Assembly: GCA_017513865.1 (NCBI GenBank)
Contig: JAFWMN010000008.1
Span: forward strand, 124,001 to 188,000
Reading direction: 5' to 3'
DNA: 64,000 bases
DNA from: Bacilli bacterium
GTDB lineage: Bacteria; Bacillota_I; Bacilli_A; RF39; UBA660
Below, in pieces: positions 50,906-59,228 of the stretch. The notes below the pieces were generated by a model. The model was not told the DNA's origin, made no database searches, and saw only the letters and a list, made by a program, of their open reading frames with translations. Positions within the stretch are counted from its first letter, which is position 1, and each line of letters begins with the position of its first letter. The position numbers and the translations under genes were made by a program.

Positions 50906-52075
50906 TTAATTTTTTATTTTTATTTTTTGGTTTTTTGTTTCAATATTTACTCTTTGCACTAAAGTAAGGCTGGCTATTAGAGATAGGGTGAAACTTCCTC
51001 CGTATGATAAAAACGGAAGGGGAACTCCGGTTAGAGGAATTAAACCAAACATTCCTCCAAGATTTATGAAAATATGGGCGAATATGTAGCTAGATACACC
51101 TAGACATATATATCTTCCTCTTAAGGTTGAAGCTTTTGAAGATATTGATAGAATTCTTTGAAGAATTATTATATAACCGATAAAAATAAATACAGTTCTA
51201 TATATACCATATTCTTCAGCAATAATAGCAAATGCGGAATCGGTATGAGGCTCTGGTATATATGAGTATTTTTGTTTACTTTTACCAATTCCGAGGCCAA
51301 ATATTCCGCCATCATTAATTGCTATATAGCTATTACATACTTGATATCCTCCATTTTCATAATTGCCACAAGGGTCAAGGAAACTGGTAAAACGGCTTTT
51401 TCTAGCATCATTTAAAATGTATCCACGGACCATATATATTACTAATAATCCAGCTATTAATAAACCGATCATCAGTATTATTGTTTTAAATTTATCGGTT
51501 TTTAATATTGGGCTAGCTAAGAACATCATAGCAATAATGAAAAGAGTTATTAAAAGTGTTCCTAAGTCTTTTTGTAAGACTATAATCGCTGGAATGATTA
51601 ACGCAATTATTAAAATTCTACCAATTATATCATAATGATTGATATTAACAGTTCTAAGTTTTTTATAATATTTTTCAAATAATAAGGCTAAAAATATTAT
51701 TATAATTGGTTTTGATAATTCGCTTGGTTGTATCTTTATTATTTTAAGATCAATCCAGTTTGTTGAGCCACCAATTTCTCTAGATGTTAGGGCCCATAAG
51801 TTTAGTAATACTGCTATTACAAATAACATGTATATAAATATTTTATAGTATTTAGTGTCAGTTTTTAAGATGACTATGCTTCCAATAAGGCCGGCAATTA
51901 TAAATACTAATTGTTTGTAGAAATAATAGTATATTGAAACATCATAATTTACAACTGCGGCTCTACTTGAAGCTGTAACAATATTTAGAAGACCAAAAAC
52001 AAAAAACGCTATACTAACTATTAGAAGCGGTTTGTCGATATCTTTTAATAATTTGATTATGTTTTTTTGTTTCAT
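50906..52075 (-). CDS. ftsW: SEDS peptidoglycan glycosyltransferase (FtsW/SpoVE/RodA family)
   Basis: A 389-residue protein with about ten membrane helices. GGSTNWIDLKIIKIQPSEL is shortened here to its key parts NWIDL and QPSE, and with LQKDLGT, the GGIFGLGIGKSKQKYSYIPEPHTD loop (key parts GLGIGKSKQK and PEPHTD) and LTGVPLPFLSYGGS it defines the SEDS family, closest in pattern to FtsW. It polymerises lipid II for septal or spore wall. The C-terminus is short and basic. Division, elongation and sporulation paralogs cannot be separated firmly without a tree. Confidence 0.85.
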   Translation of the reverse strand: MKQKNIIKLLKDIDKPLLIVSIAFFVFGLLNIVTASSRAAVVNYDVSIYYYFYKQLVFIIAGLIGSIVILKTDTKYYKIFIYMLFVIAVLLNLWALTSREIGGSTNWIDLKIIKIQPSELSKPIIIIFLALLFEKYYKKLRTVNINHYDIIGRILIIALIIPAIIVLQKDLGTLLITLFIIAMMFLASPILKTDKFKTIILMIGLLIAGLLVIYMVRGYILNDARKSRFTSFLDPCGNYENGGYQVCNSYIAINDGGIFGLGIGKSKQKYSYIPEPHTDSAFAIIAEEYGIYRTVFIFIGYIIILQRILSISSKASTLRGRYICLGVSSYIFAHIFINLGGMFGLIPLTGVPLPFLSYGGSFTLSLIASLTLVQRVNIETKNQKIKIKN

Positions 52076-52200
52076 ATTTTTCTCCTATTACATTTATCAT
52101 AGCATATTTTTAAAGCAAATGAAATTAAAAAAGAAAAATAGGTATTTTTAATGGACGTTTTCTTGTCATAACATAATATATATTAGATAGGAGGTAAAAT

Positions 52201-52356
52201 ATGTATTATTATGGAGGTTATCAGGGCTATGGCTGTGGCAATCCTTATGGTAGCTATGGCGGAGGATATGGCTATGGTTCTGGATATGGTGCATCTATTA
52301 TTTTAGTATTGTTTATATTACTTGTAATAATTATAGGTACTAGAGCTTTTAATTAA
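52201..52356 (+). CDS. YjcZ-like small sporulation-type protein
   Basis: A 51-residue peptide not long enough for usual gene finders. The first 30 residues are a Gly/Tyr-rich repeat (MYYYGGYQGYGCGNPYG and further GGGYGYGSGYG), and the rest is a single membrane helix (SIILVLFILLVIIIG). This matches the YjcZ family layout of short Gly/Tyr-rich Bacillota proteins tied to sporulation. AGGAGGTAAAAT precedes the ATG, an optimal site, and a terminator overlaps the stop. Upstream CATAATATA resembles a sigma-K-type -10, which fits a sporulation role only weakly. Confidence 0.72.
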   Translation: MYYYGGYQGYGCGNPYGSYGGGYGYGSGYGASIILVLFILLVIIIGTRAFN

Positions 52357-52379
52357 GAAGAGTTTTCTCTTCTTTTTAT
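52355..52379 (+). terminator. Rho-independent terminator after the YjcZ-like gene
   Basis: AAGAAGAG (52355-52362) and CTCTTCTT (52367-52374) form a perfect 8-bp stem with loop TTTT, then T's. Confidence 0.75.
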
Positions 52380-52382
52380 TAT

Positions 52383-52411
52383 TTGACAACTTTATTTTTT
52401 AAGTATATAAT
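52383..52411 (+). promoter_or_regulatory. Consensus sigma-A promoter upstream of def
   Basis: TTGACA (52383-52388), a 17-base spacer and TATAAT (52406-52411), a full consensus match. Transcription should start near 52418, about 80 bases before the def start. Confidence 0.85.
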
Positions 52412-52436
52412 AGCCTTGTTTTATGTAAAGTGTTTT

Positions 52437-52464
52437 AAAAATCTTGTTTATTTAAGATTTTTTT
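52437..52464 (+). terminator. Leader terminator (attenuator candidate) before def
   Basis: AAAAATCTT (52437-52445) and AAGATTTTT (52454-52462) pair perfectly around an 8-base loop and run into T's. It lies between the promoter and the def gene, so most transcripts could end here after about 45 bases unless read-through is controlled. A TGT-TAAAAT at 52474-52482 is a poor second promoter. Confidence 0.6.
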
Positions 52465-52500
52465 ATTATTATATGTTAAAATTATTTCAGGAGGTATGTT

Positions 52501-53049
52501 ATGTTTAAACCTTTGAAAATTTTAGATGATTCGCATAAAATTTTGCGTAAAATAAGTAAAGAGGTAGAACTTCCCTTATCTAAGGAAGATAAAGATACTA
52601 TTAAGCAAATAATAGCTCATTTAAAATATAGTCAGATTGAAAAGTATGCAGAGAAATATGATTTAAGACCAGGTATGGGACTTGCTTTTCCGCAGCTTGG
52701 AGAACTTAAAAGGATAATTGTTATTGTTCATGAATATGAAGAAGATAAATTTAAGAATTATGTTATTGTTAATCCTAAAATAATTAGCCATTCTGAAGAG
52801 ATGGTAGCTTTGGAAACTGGTGAGGGATGTCTTAGTGTTAATAGAGATATTGAAGGTCATGTGCCACGATATGCGAGAATTACGATAACTGGTTATGATC
52901 CTGATGGAAATAAAATTTCAATTAGAGCGCGTGAAGATTTATCTGTTGCATTGCAGCATGAAGTTGATCATCTGGATGGGATTTTGTTTTATGATAAAAT
53001 TAACAAGAAGAAACCATTTTTTAATGAAAATGAGATTAGATTAATTTAA
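52501..53049 (+). CDS. def: Peptide deformylase
   Basis: A 182-residue metalloenzyme that removes the formyl group from new proteins. Motif 1 is GMGLAFPQLG (usually G-x-GLAAPQ, so a Phe-Pro variant), motif 2 EGCLSV with the metal Cys, and motif 3 QHEVDHLDG with the two metal His and the catalytic Glu. Length and the extended N-terminal region fit the type 2 enzymes of Gram-positives. CAGGAGG lies before the ATG. Its leader has a possible attenuator. Confidence 0.95.
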   Translation: MFKPLKILDDSHKILRKISKEVELPLSKEDKDTIKQIIAHLKYSQIEKYAEKYDLRPGMGLAFPQLGELKRIIVIVHEYEEDKFKNYVIVNPKIISHSEEMVALETGEGCLSVNRDIEGHVPRYARITITGYDPDGNKISIRAREDLSVALQHEVDHLDGILFYDKINKKKPFFNENEIRLI

Positions 53050-53075
53050 AAAACGCTTTTATGCGTTTTTATTTT
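53049..53075. terminator. Bidirectional terminator between def and the ABC-F gene
   Basis: AAAAACGC (53049-53056) and GCGTTTTT (53063-53070) form a perfect 8-bp stem with a 6-base loop; T-runs flank it on both strands. Confidence 0.75.
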
Positions 53076-54658
53076 TCATATTTTTCTAGGTATTCTTCGT
53101 ATGTCATTTGTTTATCTATATATGTTCCGTCTTCTTTTATGTATATTATTCTATTAGCTATGGTGTTTATAAGTTCAGTATCAAAGCTTGAAAAAACAAT
53201 TGGTCCTTTGAATTTTCTTAGTCCATTATTTAAAGATGTTATTGATTCAATGTCAAGATGATTAGTTGGTTCATCTAGAAGGAGTACATTACCTTCATTT
53301 AACATCATTTTGGCAAACATACATCTAACTTTTTCACCCCCAGAAAGAACGGAGATTGATTTTAAAGATTCTTCACCCGAAAATAGCATTCTTCCTAAGA
53401 ATCCTCTTATGAAAGCGTCTTCTTTATTTTCTGAGTATTTTCTTAACCATTCTATTAGATTATCATTTCCTTTGAAATAATTGTCATGATTTTTTGGAAA
53501 ATATGATATTTTTACGGTTGTTCCTATTTTAATCTCACCACTATCTGGGGTTATTTCACCGGCGAGTAATCTTAGTAAGGCTGTTTTAGCTATTTCGTTC
53601 TCGCCTATTAGAGCTATTTTATCTTCTTGATTTATATGAAGTCTAATATTTTTTATTATTTCTTTGTCATTTGATTTTATGTTTATATTATTTAAAGATA
53701 TTACTTGTTTCCCTAGTCTATTTTCAGTATCAAAGTTTATATATGGATATTTTCTACTTGATGGTTTTAATTCTTCAATTGTAATTTTTTCGAGTAATTT
53801 TTTTCTTGAAGTTGCTTGTTTTGACTTGGATGCATTAGCTGAAAATCTAGCTATAAATGACTCTAATTCTTTTATTCTCTCTTCCTTTTTCTTATTTGTG
53901 TCTCTTAATTGTTTTAGCATAAGTTCATTAGATTGGTACCAAAAATCATAGTTTCCAACACATAACTTTATTCTTTCCCTGTCAATATCAACCATGTAGG
54001 TGCATACTTTATTTAAAAAGTGTCTATCGTGTGAAACTAATATTATGGTTCCTTTGTAATCGATTAGAAATTCTTCAAGCCACATTTTACTTTTTATATC
54101 AAGACCGTTTGTTGGTTCATCTAGAAGTAAGATGTCGGGGTTTCCAAAAAGAGCATTAGCAAGTAATACTTTTACTTTTTCTTTATCTTTTAATTCGCTC
54201 ATTTTTTCATAATGCAGATCGTTATTTATTCCTAATCCTGCGAGTAGTATTGCTGCTTCGCTTTCGGCTTCCCAACCATTTAATGAGGTAAATTCATCTT
54301 CTAATTTGGCTACTCTAATACCGTCTTTGTCAGTGAAATCTTCTTTCATGTATAGTGCTTCTTTTTCTTTCATGATTGCGTATAGTTTTTCATTTCCTTG
54401 GATTACTGTATCGATTACAGTATATTCATCATATAAGTTATGATTTTGTTTTAGGTATGATATTCTTTCACTTTTATCTTTTATTATTTCACCGGTTGAT
54501 GAGTCTATTTCACCCGTTAATATTTTTAAAAATGTTGATTTTCCAGCTCCGTTAGCACCGATAACGCCGTAGCAATTATTTTCTTTAAATTCTAAATTTA
54601 CGTTTTCAAAAAGTACTCTTTTCCCGAATCTTAAGCTTAAGTTTTTAATTTGTAACAT
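53069..54658 (-). CDS. ABC-F family ATPase (YbiT/YkpA-like) with one degenerate site
   Basis: A 529-residue soluble protein with two ATPase domains and the linker typical of ribosome-acting ABC-F factors. Domain 1 has Walker A GANGAGKSTFLK, an atypical signature SELKDKEKVKV and Walker B LLLDEPTNGLD with VSHDRHFL. Domain 2 has a broken Walker A (GENEIAKTALL, lacking the G before K), an intact signature LSGGEKVRC, LLLDEPTNHLD, and SSFDTEL where SHD is expected. So the site formed by Walker A 1 and signature 2 is intact and the other is not. ABC-F proteins tune translation or protect ribosomes. Confidence 0.88.
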   Translation of the reverse strand: MLQIKNLSLRFGKRVLFENVNLEFKENNCYGVIGANGAGKSTFLKILTGEIDSSTGEIIKDKSERISYLKQNHNLYDEYTVIDTVIQGNEKLYAIMKEKEALYMKEDFTDKDGIRVAKLEDEFTSLNGWEAESEAAILLAGLGINNDLHYEKMSELKDKEKVKVLLANALFGNPDILLLDEPTNGLDIKSKMWLEEFLIDYKGTIILVSHDRHFLNKVCTYMVDIDRERIKLCVGNYDFWYQSNELMLKQLRDTNKKKEERIKELESFIARFSANASKSKQATSRKKLLEKITIEELKPSSRKYPYINFDTENRLGKQVISLNNINIKSNDKEIIKNIRLHINQEDKIALIGENEIAKTALLRLLAGEITPDSGEIKIGTTVKISYFPKNHDNYFKGNDNLIEWLRKYSENKEDAFIRGFLGRMLFSGEESLKSISVLSGGEKVRCMFAKMMLNEGNVLLLDEPTNHLDIESITSLNNGLRKFKGPIVFSSFDTELINTIANRIIYIKEDGTYIDKQMTYEEYLEKYEK

Positions 54659-54700
54659 AATATCACCTTGGTAATTATATCAGAATATATTTATAAAGTA

Positions 54701-54727
54701 AAATAAGACTAATTTTTAGTCTTATTT
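54701..54727 (-). terminator. Terminator after the zinc-ribbon gene
   Basis: AAATAAGACTAA (54701-54712) and TTAGTCTTATTT (54716-54727) form a perfect 12-bp stem with a 3-base loop. The stop codon of the - strand gene is in the stem. Confidence 0.7.
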
Positions 54728-54964
54728 TCTTTTTATAATTAATTTTTTTATTTTTTGTTTTTCATTTGAATTTGTTTCAGTTTCTAAGAAAGTTTCTACA
54801 TCTTGTACTTCATAGTGTTTTATTACTTTTTCGCATTTATAGCACCATAGGTTTTCTATATGTGATATTTTTCTTTTGTGATTTTGTTTTCGTTGTATAG
54901 TTATGATTGTTCCACATTCTAAGCATATTAAATCTGTGCTTATTATTTTAGCTTTATTTGACAT
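54722..54964 (-). CDS. 80-residue zinc-ribbon protein coupled to smc
   Basis: Two C-x2-C motifs, CLECG and CYKCEK, 26 residues apart form a predicted zinc ribbon in residues 14-46; between them is a basic stretch (RKQNHKRKISH). The C-terminal half is acidic then strongly basic (KKLIIKRK). I recognise no named family. Its ATG overlaps the smc stop by one base (TAATG), so translation is probably coupled. A nucleic-acid or Smc-related role is only inference. Confidence 0.72.
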   Translation of the reverse strand: MSNKAKIISTDLICLECGTIITIQRKQNHKRKISHIENLWCYKCEKVIKHYEVQDVETFLETETNSNEKQKIKKLIIKRK

Positions 54965-57903
54965 TATTTTATGTCCTCTAATTTTACTGAAACAAGTTTG
55001 CTTACACCGGATTCTTGCATGGTAATACCATACAAAATATCAGCATATTCCATAGTTTTCTTTTTATGAGTAATTATTATAAATTGTGATTTTGTTTTTA
55101 AATTCTGTAGATATTTACCAAATTTGTCAACATTTGCCTCATCTAGGGCTGCTTCAACTTCATCTAAAACGCAGAATGGTGATGGTTTAGATTTTATAAT
55201 GGCGAATAACAAGCTTATGGCTGTTAGGGTTTTTTCACCCCCTGATAAAAGATTTATACTTGTTAATTTTTTCCCTGGTGGGCTGGCAATTATTTCAATA
55301 CCGGTTTCTAACATGTTATTCGGTTCGGTTAATTTTAATTCGGCTTTTCCCCCATTAAATAATTCAGTAAATGTTATTTTAAAGTTTTCATTAATTTTGT
55401 CAAAACTTTCTTTAAATTCTTTTATCATTACTTTATCCATTTCTTCAATGATTTCTAGTAATGTGTTTTCAGCTTTGTTTAAATCATCAATTTGTTTGGT
55501 TAAAAATTCATATCTTGAACTTACGTTGTTATATTCTTCTGGGGCTGCTAAATTTACAATACCCAAATCTTTTAATATTTTCTTTAATTTGTTGACTTCA
55601 GTTTTCGCTTTGTTATAATCTATATCTAATTTATAGTTTTCTTTAGCTTTATCATATGTCATTGAATAGTTTTCTGTTAGAGTATTTAATAAATTATCTA
55701 ATTTAACGTCTAGTCTATTTACAGATATTTCTAATTCCTTTAATTCGTTTGTTTTTGAGTTGTAGGTACTGTTTTCTTTTTTTAGTGTTAGTTCATATTC
55801 TTCCAATGATTCATTTAAGTTTTCTTTTTCTTTTATTAAATTTTCTAATTCTTTTACTGCTGTTTCTTTTGTTTTTAATGAAGCATAGTATTTATTTAAT
55901 ATTTCTTCTTCTTCTTTTGAAATATTACCTTCGATTATATTTTTTGTTCCTTTAATATTACTATTTATTTCTTTTCTTTGTTTTTCTTTTTCATCTTTTT
56001 GTTTTGTTTTGTTTGTTATTTCATCGTTTTTTAATAAAATATCTTTATCGTATAAGTATAATTTATCCTCATGGTTTTTTATTGAATAATCAAATTCATT
56101 AATTTTATTTTCTAGCTCTTTTATTTCATCTTGCAATTTTTCTTTTAATTTTAGGTTGTTTTCCAAATCATATTTATCAGATATGATATTTCTTTGTTTG
56201 GTTTTTTTACCTCCAGTCATTGATCCGCCGACATGGATTATTTCACCGTCTAGAGTAACTATTCTGTATTTATTATTTATTTTTTTTGCTATTTTTGTTC
56301 CATTATCTAAATTGTCAGTTATTATGATATTTCCCAGTTGATTTAAAACAATATTTTTATATATTGTTTCATATTTTACTAGATTACTAGCTATATCTAT
56401 ATAGCCTTTTTCATTTTCTATTTTATTTGCTATTTCTTCGTCTATGTTTTTTGGTTTTATGATGTTTAGTGGGAAAAAAGTTGCTCTACCGACATTTTTT
56501 AAGAAGTTTATTGCTTCTTTGGCGTTATTTTCGTTATCAACTATTATATTGTTTGCCATGTACCCTAGAGCCGTTGATATAGCCATTGAATATTCTTCTT
56601 CAGTTTCTATTATATTTCCTATAGTATCATGAATACCTGTTAATTTAGGGTTACTTAAAACACTTTTTACTGGTAGTGGTAGTGATCCACCATTTTCAAT
56701 GTTTTCTTTTAAAGATTCTATTTTTATTTCTAGATTGTGTTTTTGTCTTATTAAATTTGTCAGTTTTTCTTGTACTTTTATTTTTTCTTTTTTTATTTTT
56801 TCTATTTCGTTTGTTTCAATATTTTTCTTTTCATTTATTTCTTTTAATTCTTTATTTATATATGTTGTTTCTTCAGTTAAACTGTTTATTTCATTTGAAA
56901 TTTTTAGTTCTTTTTCTTTTAATTCGACGATGTTATCATGTAGTTTAGCGTCTTCTACTTCATATTTTTTTCTTTCGGTAAGTATTTGTCTTTTACTGTT
57001 TAAGCTCTCAGATATTTCAGTTAGTTCAATTACTTTAGCTTGCATTATTTTTATTTCTTCATCGATTTTGGTTATTTTTGTTTTATATTTTTCAATTTCT
57101 GCTTCATTTGAAGATGTTGTAGTCATCATTTCTAGAACTTCTTTATTTAAATTTTCTAGTTTTTCTTTGTTACTTTTATATTCGAAATTTAGGTTAGTTA
57201 TGTCTTCAGTTATTAGCGCGATATCTAAATTTTCTAATTTGCTTTTGGCATCATTGTATTCTAAAGCTTTTTCACTTTCTATTTTTAGTGGTTCTATTCT
57301 TTCTTCAAGTTCTCTTATGATGTCATTTATTCTATTTTTGTTGTCATGAGTTTTATCTAGTTTTCTAATTGCTTCCTCTTTTCTTCTTTTGTATTTTAAA
57401 ACACCGGATGCTTCTTCAAAAATTACTCTTCTATTTTCTGGTTTACTACTTATGATTGCCTCTATTTGTCCTTGAGAAATTATATTGAAGCTTTCTTTGG
57501 CAATACCAGTATCTAATAAAAGATTGGTAATATCTTTTAATCTTACTTTTTCACCATTTAAAAAGTATTCGTTGGTTCCATCTTTATACACTCTTCTTTT
57601 TATTTCTACTTCATCATAAGCAAGAGGCATATATTTATCTTCGTTATTAAAAACAATGGTTACAGAGGCAACGTTCATTGGGTTTCTTGTTTTACTACCA
57701 GAAAAAATGACGTCTGTCATTGTTCCGTCACCGCGCAAAGATTTTACTGACTGCTCACCTAATACCCATCTTACGGCATCTACGACATTACTTTTGCCTG
57801 AACCGTTTGGACCGACAACGCCATTAATACCTGTGTTAAATTCTAAATTTGTTTTATCAGCAAATGATTTAAAACCTTGGGCTTTTATTTCTTTTAAATA
57901 CAT
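54964..57903 (-). CDS. smc: Chromosome segregation protein SMC, short-armed
   Basis: A 979-residue SMC protein. The N-terminal head has YLKEIKAQGFKSFADKT and Walker A GPNGSGKSNVVDA, with the R-loop LGEQSVKSLRGD. Coiled coils of about 250-300 residues flank a hinge near residue 400-530 (GSLPLPVKSVL to HVGGSMTGG). The C-terminal head has the signature NLLSGGEKTLTAISLL and Walker B PFCVLDEVEAALDEAN. Bacterial SMC is usually about 1150-1200 residues, so the arms are some 100 residues shorter each way. It organises and separates the chromosomes with ScpA and ScpB. Confidence 0.95.
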   Translation of the reverse strand: MYLKEIKAQGFKSFADKTNLEFNTGINGVVGPNGSGKSNVVDAVRWVLGEQSVKSLRGDGTMTDVIFSGSKTRNPMNVASVTIVFNNEDKYMPLAYDEVEIKRRVYKDGTNEYFLNGEKVRLKDITNLLLDTGIAKESFNIISQGQIEAIISSKPENRRVIFEEASGVLKYKRRKEEAIRKLDKTHDNKNRINDIIRELEERIEPLKIESEKALEYNDAKSKLENLDIALITEDITNLNFEYKSNKEKLENLNKEVLEMMTTTSSNEAEIEKYKTKITKIDEEIKIMQAKVIELTEISESLNSKRQILTERKKYEVEDAKLHDNIVELKEKELKISNEINSLTEETTYINKELKEINEKKNIETNEIEKIKKEKIKVQEKLTNLIRQKHNLEIKIESLKENIENGGSLPLPVKSVLSNPKLTGIHDTIGNIIETEEEYSMAISTALGYMANNIIVDNENNAKEAINFLKNVGRATFFPLNIIKPKNIDEEIANKIENEKGYIDIASNLVKYETIYKNIVLNQLGNIIITDNLDNGTKIAKKINNKYRIVTLDGEIIHVGGSMTGGKKTKQRNIISDKYDLENNLKLKEKLQDEIKELENKINEFDYSIKNHEDKLYLYDKDILLKNDEITNKTKQKDEKEKQRKEINSNIKGTKNIIEGNISKEEEEILNKYYASLKTKETAVKELENLIKEKENLNESLEEYELTLKKENSTYNSKTNELKELEISVNRLDVKLDNLLNTLTENYSMTYDKAKENYKLDIDYNKAKTEVNKLKKILKDLGIVNLAAPEEYNNVSSRYEFLTKQIDDLNKAENTLLEIIEEMDKVMIKEFKESFDKINENFKITFTELFNGGKAELKLTEPNNMLETGIEIIASPPGKKLTSINLLSGGEKTLTAISLLFAIIKSKPSPFCVLDEVEAALDEANVDKFGKYLQNLKTKSQFIIITHKKKTMEYADILYGITMQESGVSKLVSVKLEDIK

Positions 57904-57951
57904 GTGTCATCACCATACCATATAAATTATACCTTATTTTTGGAGTAAATA

Positions 57952-57977
57952 CAATAAAAGAAGGTTTAAAACCTTCT
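57952..57977 (-). terminator. Terminator after the GH25 gene
   Basis: AGAAGGTT and AACCTTCT (57959-57966, 57970-57977) form an 8-bp stem with a 3-base loop; TTTTATT follows on the - strand. The TAG stop is at its edge. Confidence 0.7.
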
Positions 57978-59169
57978 ATTCATATAATATATCTATGTCT
58001 ACATAGTTGTCATTTATACCATCTATTTTACCGTCATCGCATATTTGCCATACTTTGTATTTTCCTTTATAATCTGTTTTATTTGTATAATGGGCTAACC
58101 ATATATCTTGTTTTGGATTTTGCCATATGTTTTCTAGGTAATATTTACTACTATAAAGCATGGTTTCATAACCGTGTTTTTCTATTTCATCAGTGAATGT
58201 TGTAGCTATTTGGGTTAAATGGTAGAAACTCAAATTATATTCTTTATATTTTGTCCAATTTTCCCAATCGAACACTACAGGCAGACTTATTTTATAATCT
58301 TTTATTTGTTTTATGACCCATTTTGCTTGTTTTAATGCTTCTTTATTATTATCAGCATATGAGAAAAAGTATATTCCAACTGGTATTTTTTCTTGATTTA
58401 ATCCTTTAATATTTTCTTTAAATTTGCTGTCTAGATAATATTCCCCGTTTTTTCCTTTTTGACTTCCTACTCTAATGAATACAAAATCTACTCCTGCTTC
58501 TTTTATTTTTTTATAGTCGATGTCTCCTTGATGATGGGAAATATCTATTCCTACTTTGTAATTATTATATTTTTCTTTAATTTCGCTAAATAATGTATTC
58601 TTTGTGTTTGTTTTTGTAGATTTATTTGTAGTGTTTTTAGGTCTTTCTATGATATTTACGGTGAAGTTATTAACTGTTTCATTTCCTTCTTTATCGGTAG
58701 CTTTATAGGTTAGGTCATATTTTCCTATTTCGTCTAGGTTATATTCTCCGATTATTTCGCAATTTGGTTTATCATCATAGTTATCTCCACAGAAGAATTT
58801 ACTTTCTAAATCAACATTTGATTCTTTGTAAAAAGTGAATTTTTTATGGTTACTTATTATAGGTGGTGTGGTATCTACTATATTTATATCAAACGAGTAA
58901 TCTATTTTTAAGTTTTCTTCATTAATATATTTGAAAGTAACTTCTTTTTTTCCTAGTTTTTCAGTATTAATTTTTTTATTATTTATAATTTTTCCATTTA
59001 TACTTTTTATTAGATCTTTTGTTTTAATTTCACTATAAACTTCAATATTTAAATCATCTATTGTTTCTACTTTGATTATGGCGTGTTTTATTCTATAATT
59101 CATATATAATGTATAAATTATAGGGATAAGTATTATTAAGAAAATTGTACTAATAATTATTTTTTTCAT
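57976..59169 (-). CDS. GH25 lysozyme with Ig-like domains
   Basis: A 397-residue secreted or anchored muramidase. An N-terminal membrane segment (about 3-24) is followed by two Ig-like/DUF5011 units (about 30-180, with DKEGNETVNNFTVN), a Thr/Asn/Lys linker and a GH25 domain from about 200: GIDISHHQGDIDY, FVFIRVGSQKG, PVGIYFFSYA and the catalytic VVFDWENW. It cleaves the glycan strand of peptidoglycan. ATG at 59169 lies five bases after GTGAT; earlier in-frame starts overlap that site. It follows the gene at 59228, but a terminator lies between them. Confidence 0.88.
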   Translation of the reverse strand: MKKIIISTIFLIILIPIIYTLYMNYRIKHAIIKVETIDDLNIEVYSEIKTKDLIKSINGKIINNKKINTEKLGKKEVTFKYINEENLKIDYSFDINIVDTTPPIISNHKKFTFYKESNVDLESKFFCGDNYDDKPNCEIIGEYNLDEIGKYDLTYKATDKEGNETVNNFTVNIIERPKNTTNKSTKTNTKNTLFSEIKEKYNNYKVGIDISHHQGDIDYKKIKEAGVDFVFIRVGSQKGKNGEYYLDSKFKENIKGLNQEKIPVGIYFFSYADNNKEALKQAKWVIKQIKDYKISLPVVFDWENWTKYKEYNLSFYHLTQIATTFTDEIEKHGYETMLYSSKYYLENIWQNPKQDIWLAHYTNKTDYKGKYKVWQICDDGKIDGINDNYVDIDILYE

Positions 59170-59202
59170 ATACATCACGAATTTATTTTATCATATTTAT
59201 AA

Positions 59203-59228
59203 TAAAAAAGAGAAATAAATTCTCTTTT
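59203..59228 (-). terminator. Terminator after the exported protein gene at 59228
   Basis: AAAAGAGAA (59206-59214) and TTCTCTTTT (59220-59228) form a perfect 9-bp stem with a 5-base loop; TTTTATTAT-type sequence follows on the - strand. Confidence 0.7.

Noticed and set aside
52163-52190. TTGTCA with a sigma-A -10 before the YjcZ-like gene
   Set aside because: The nearest TATATT is only 10 bases from TTGTCA, too close for sigma-A.
56699-57349. + strand frame of 216 codons with hydrophobic composition
   Set aside because: It is the complement of the coiled-coil part of smc; no start site or known domain.
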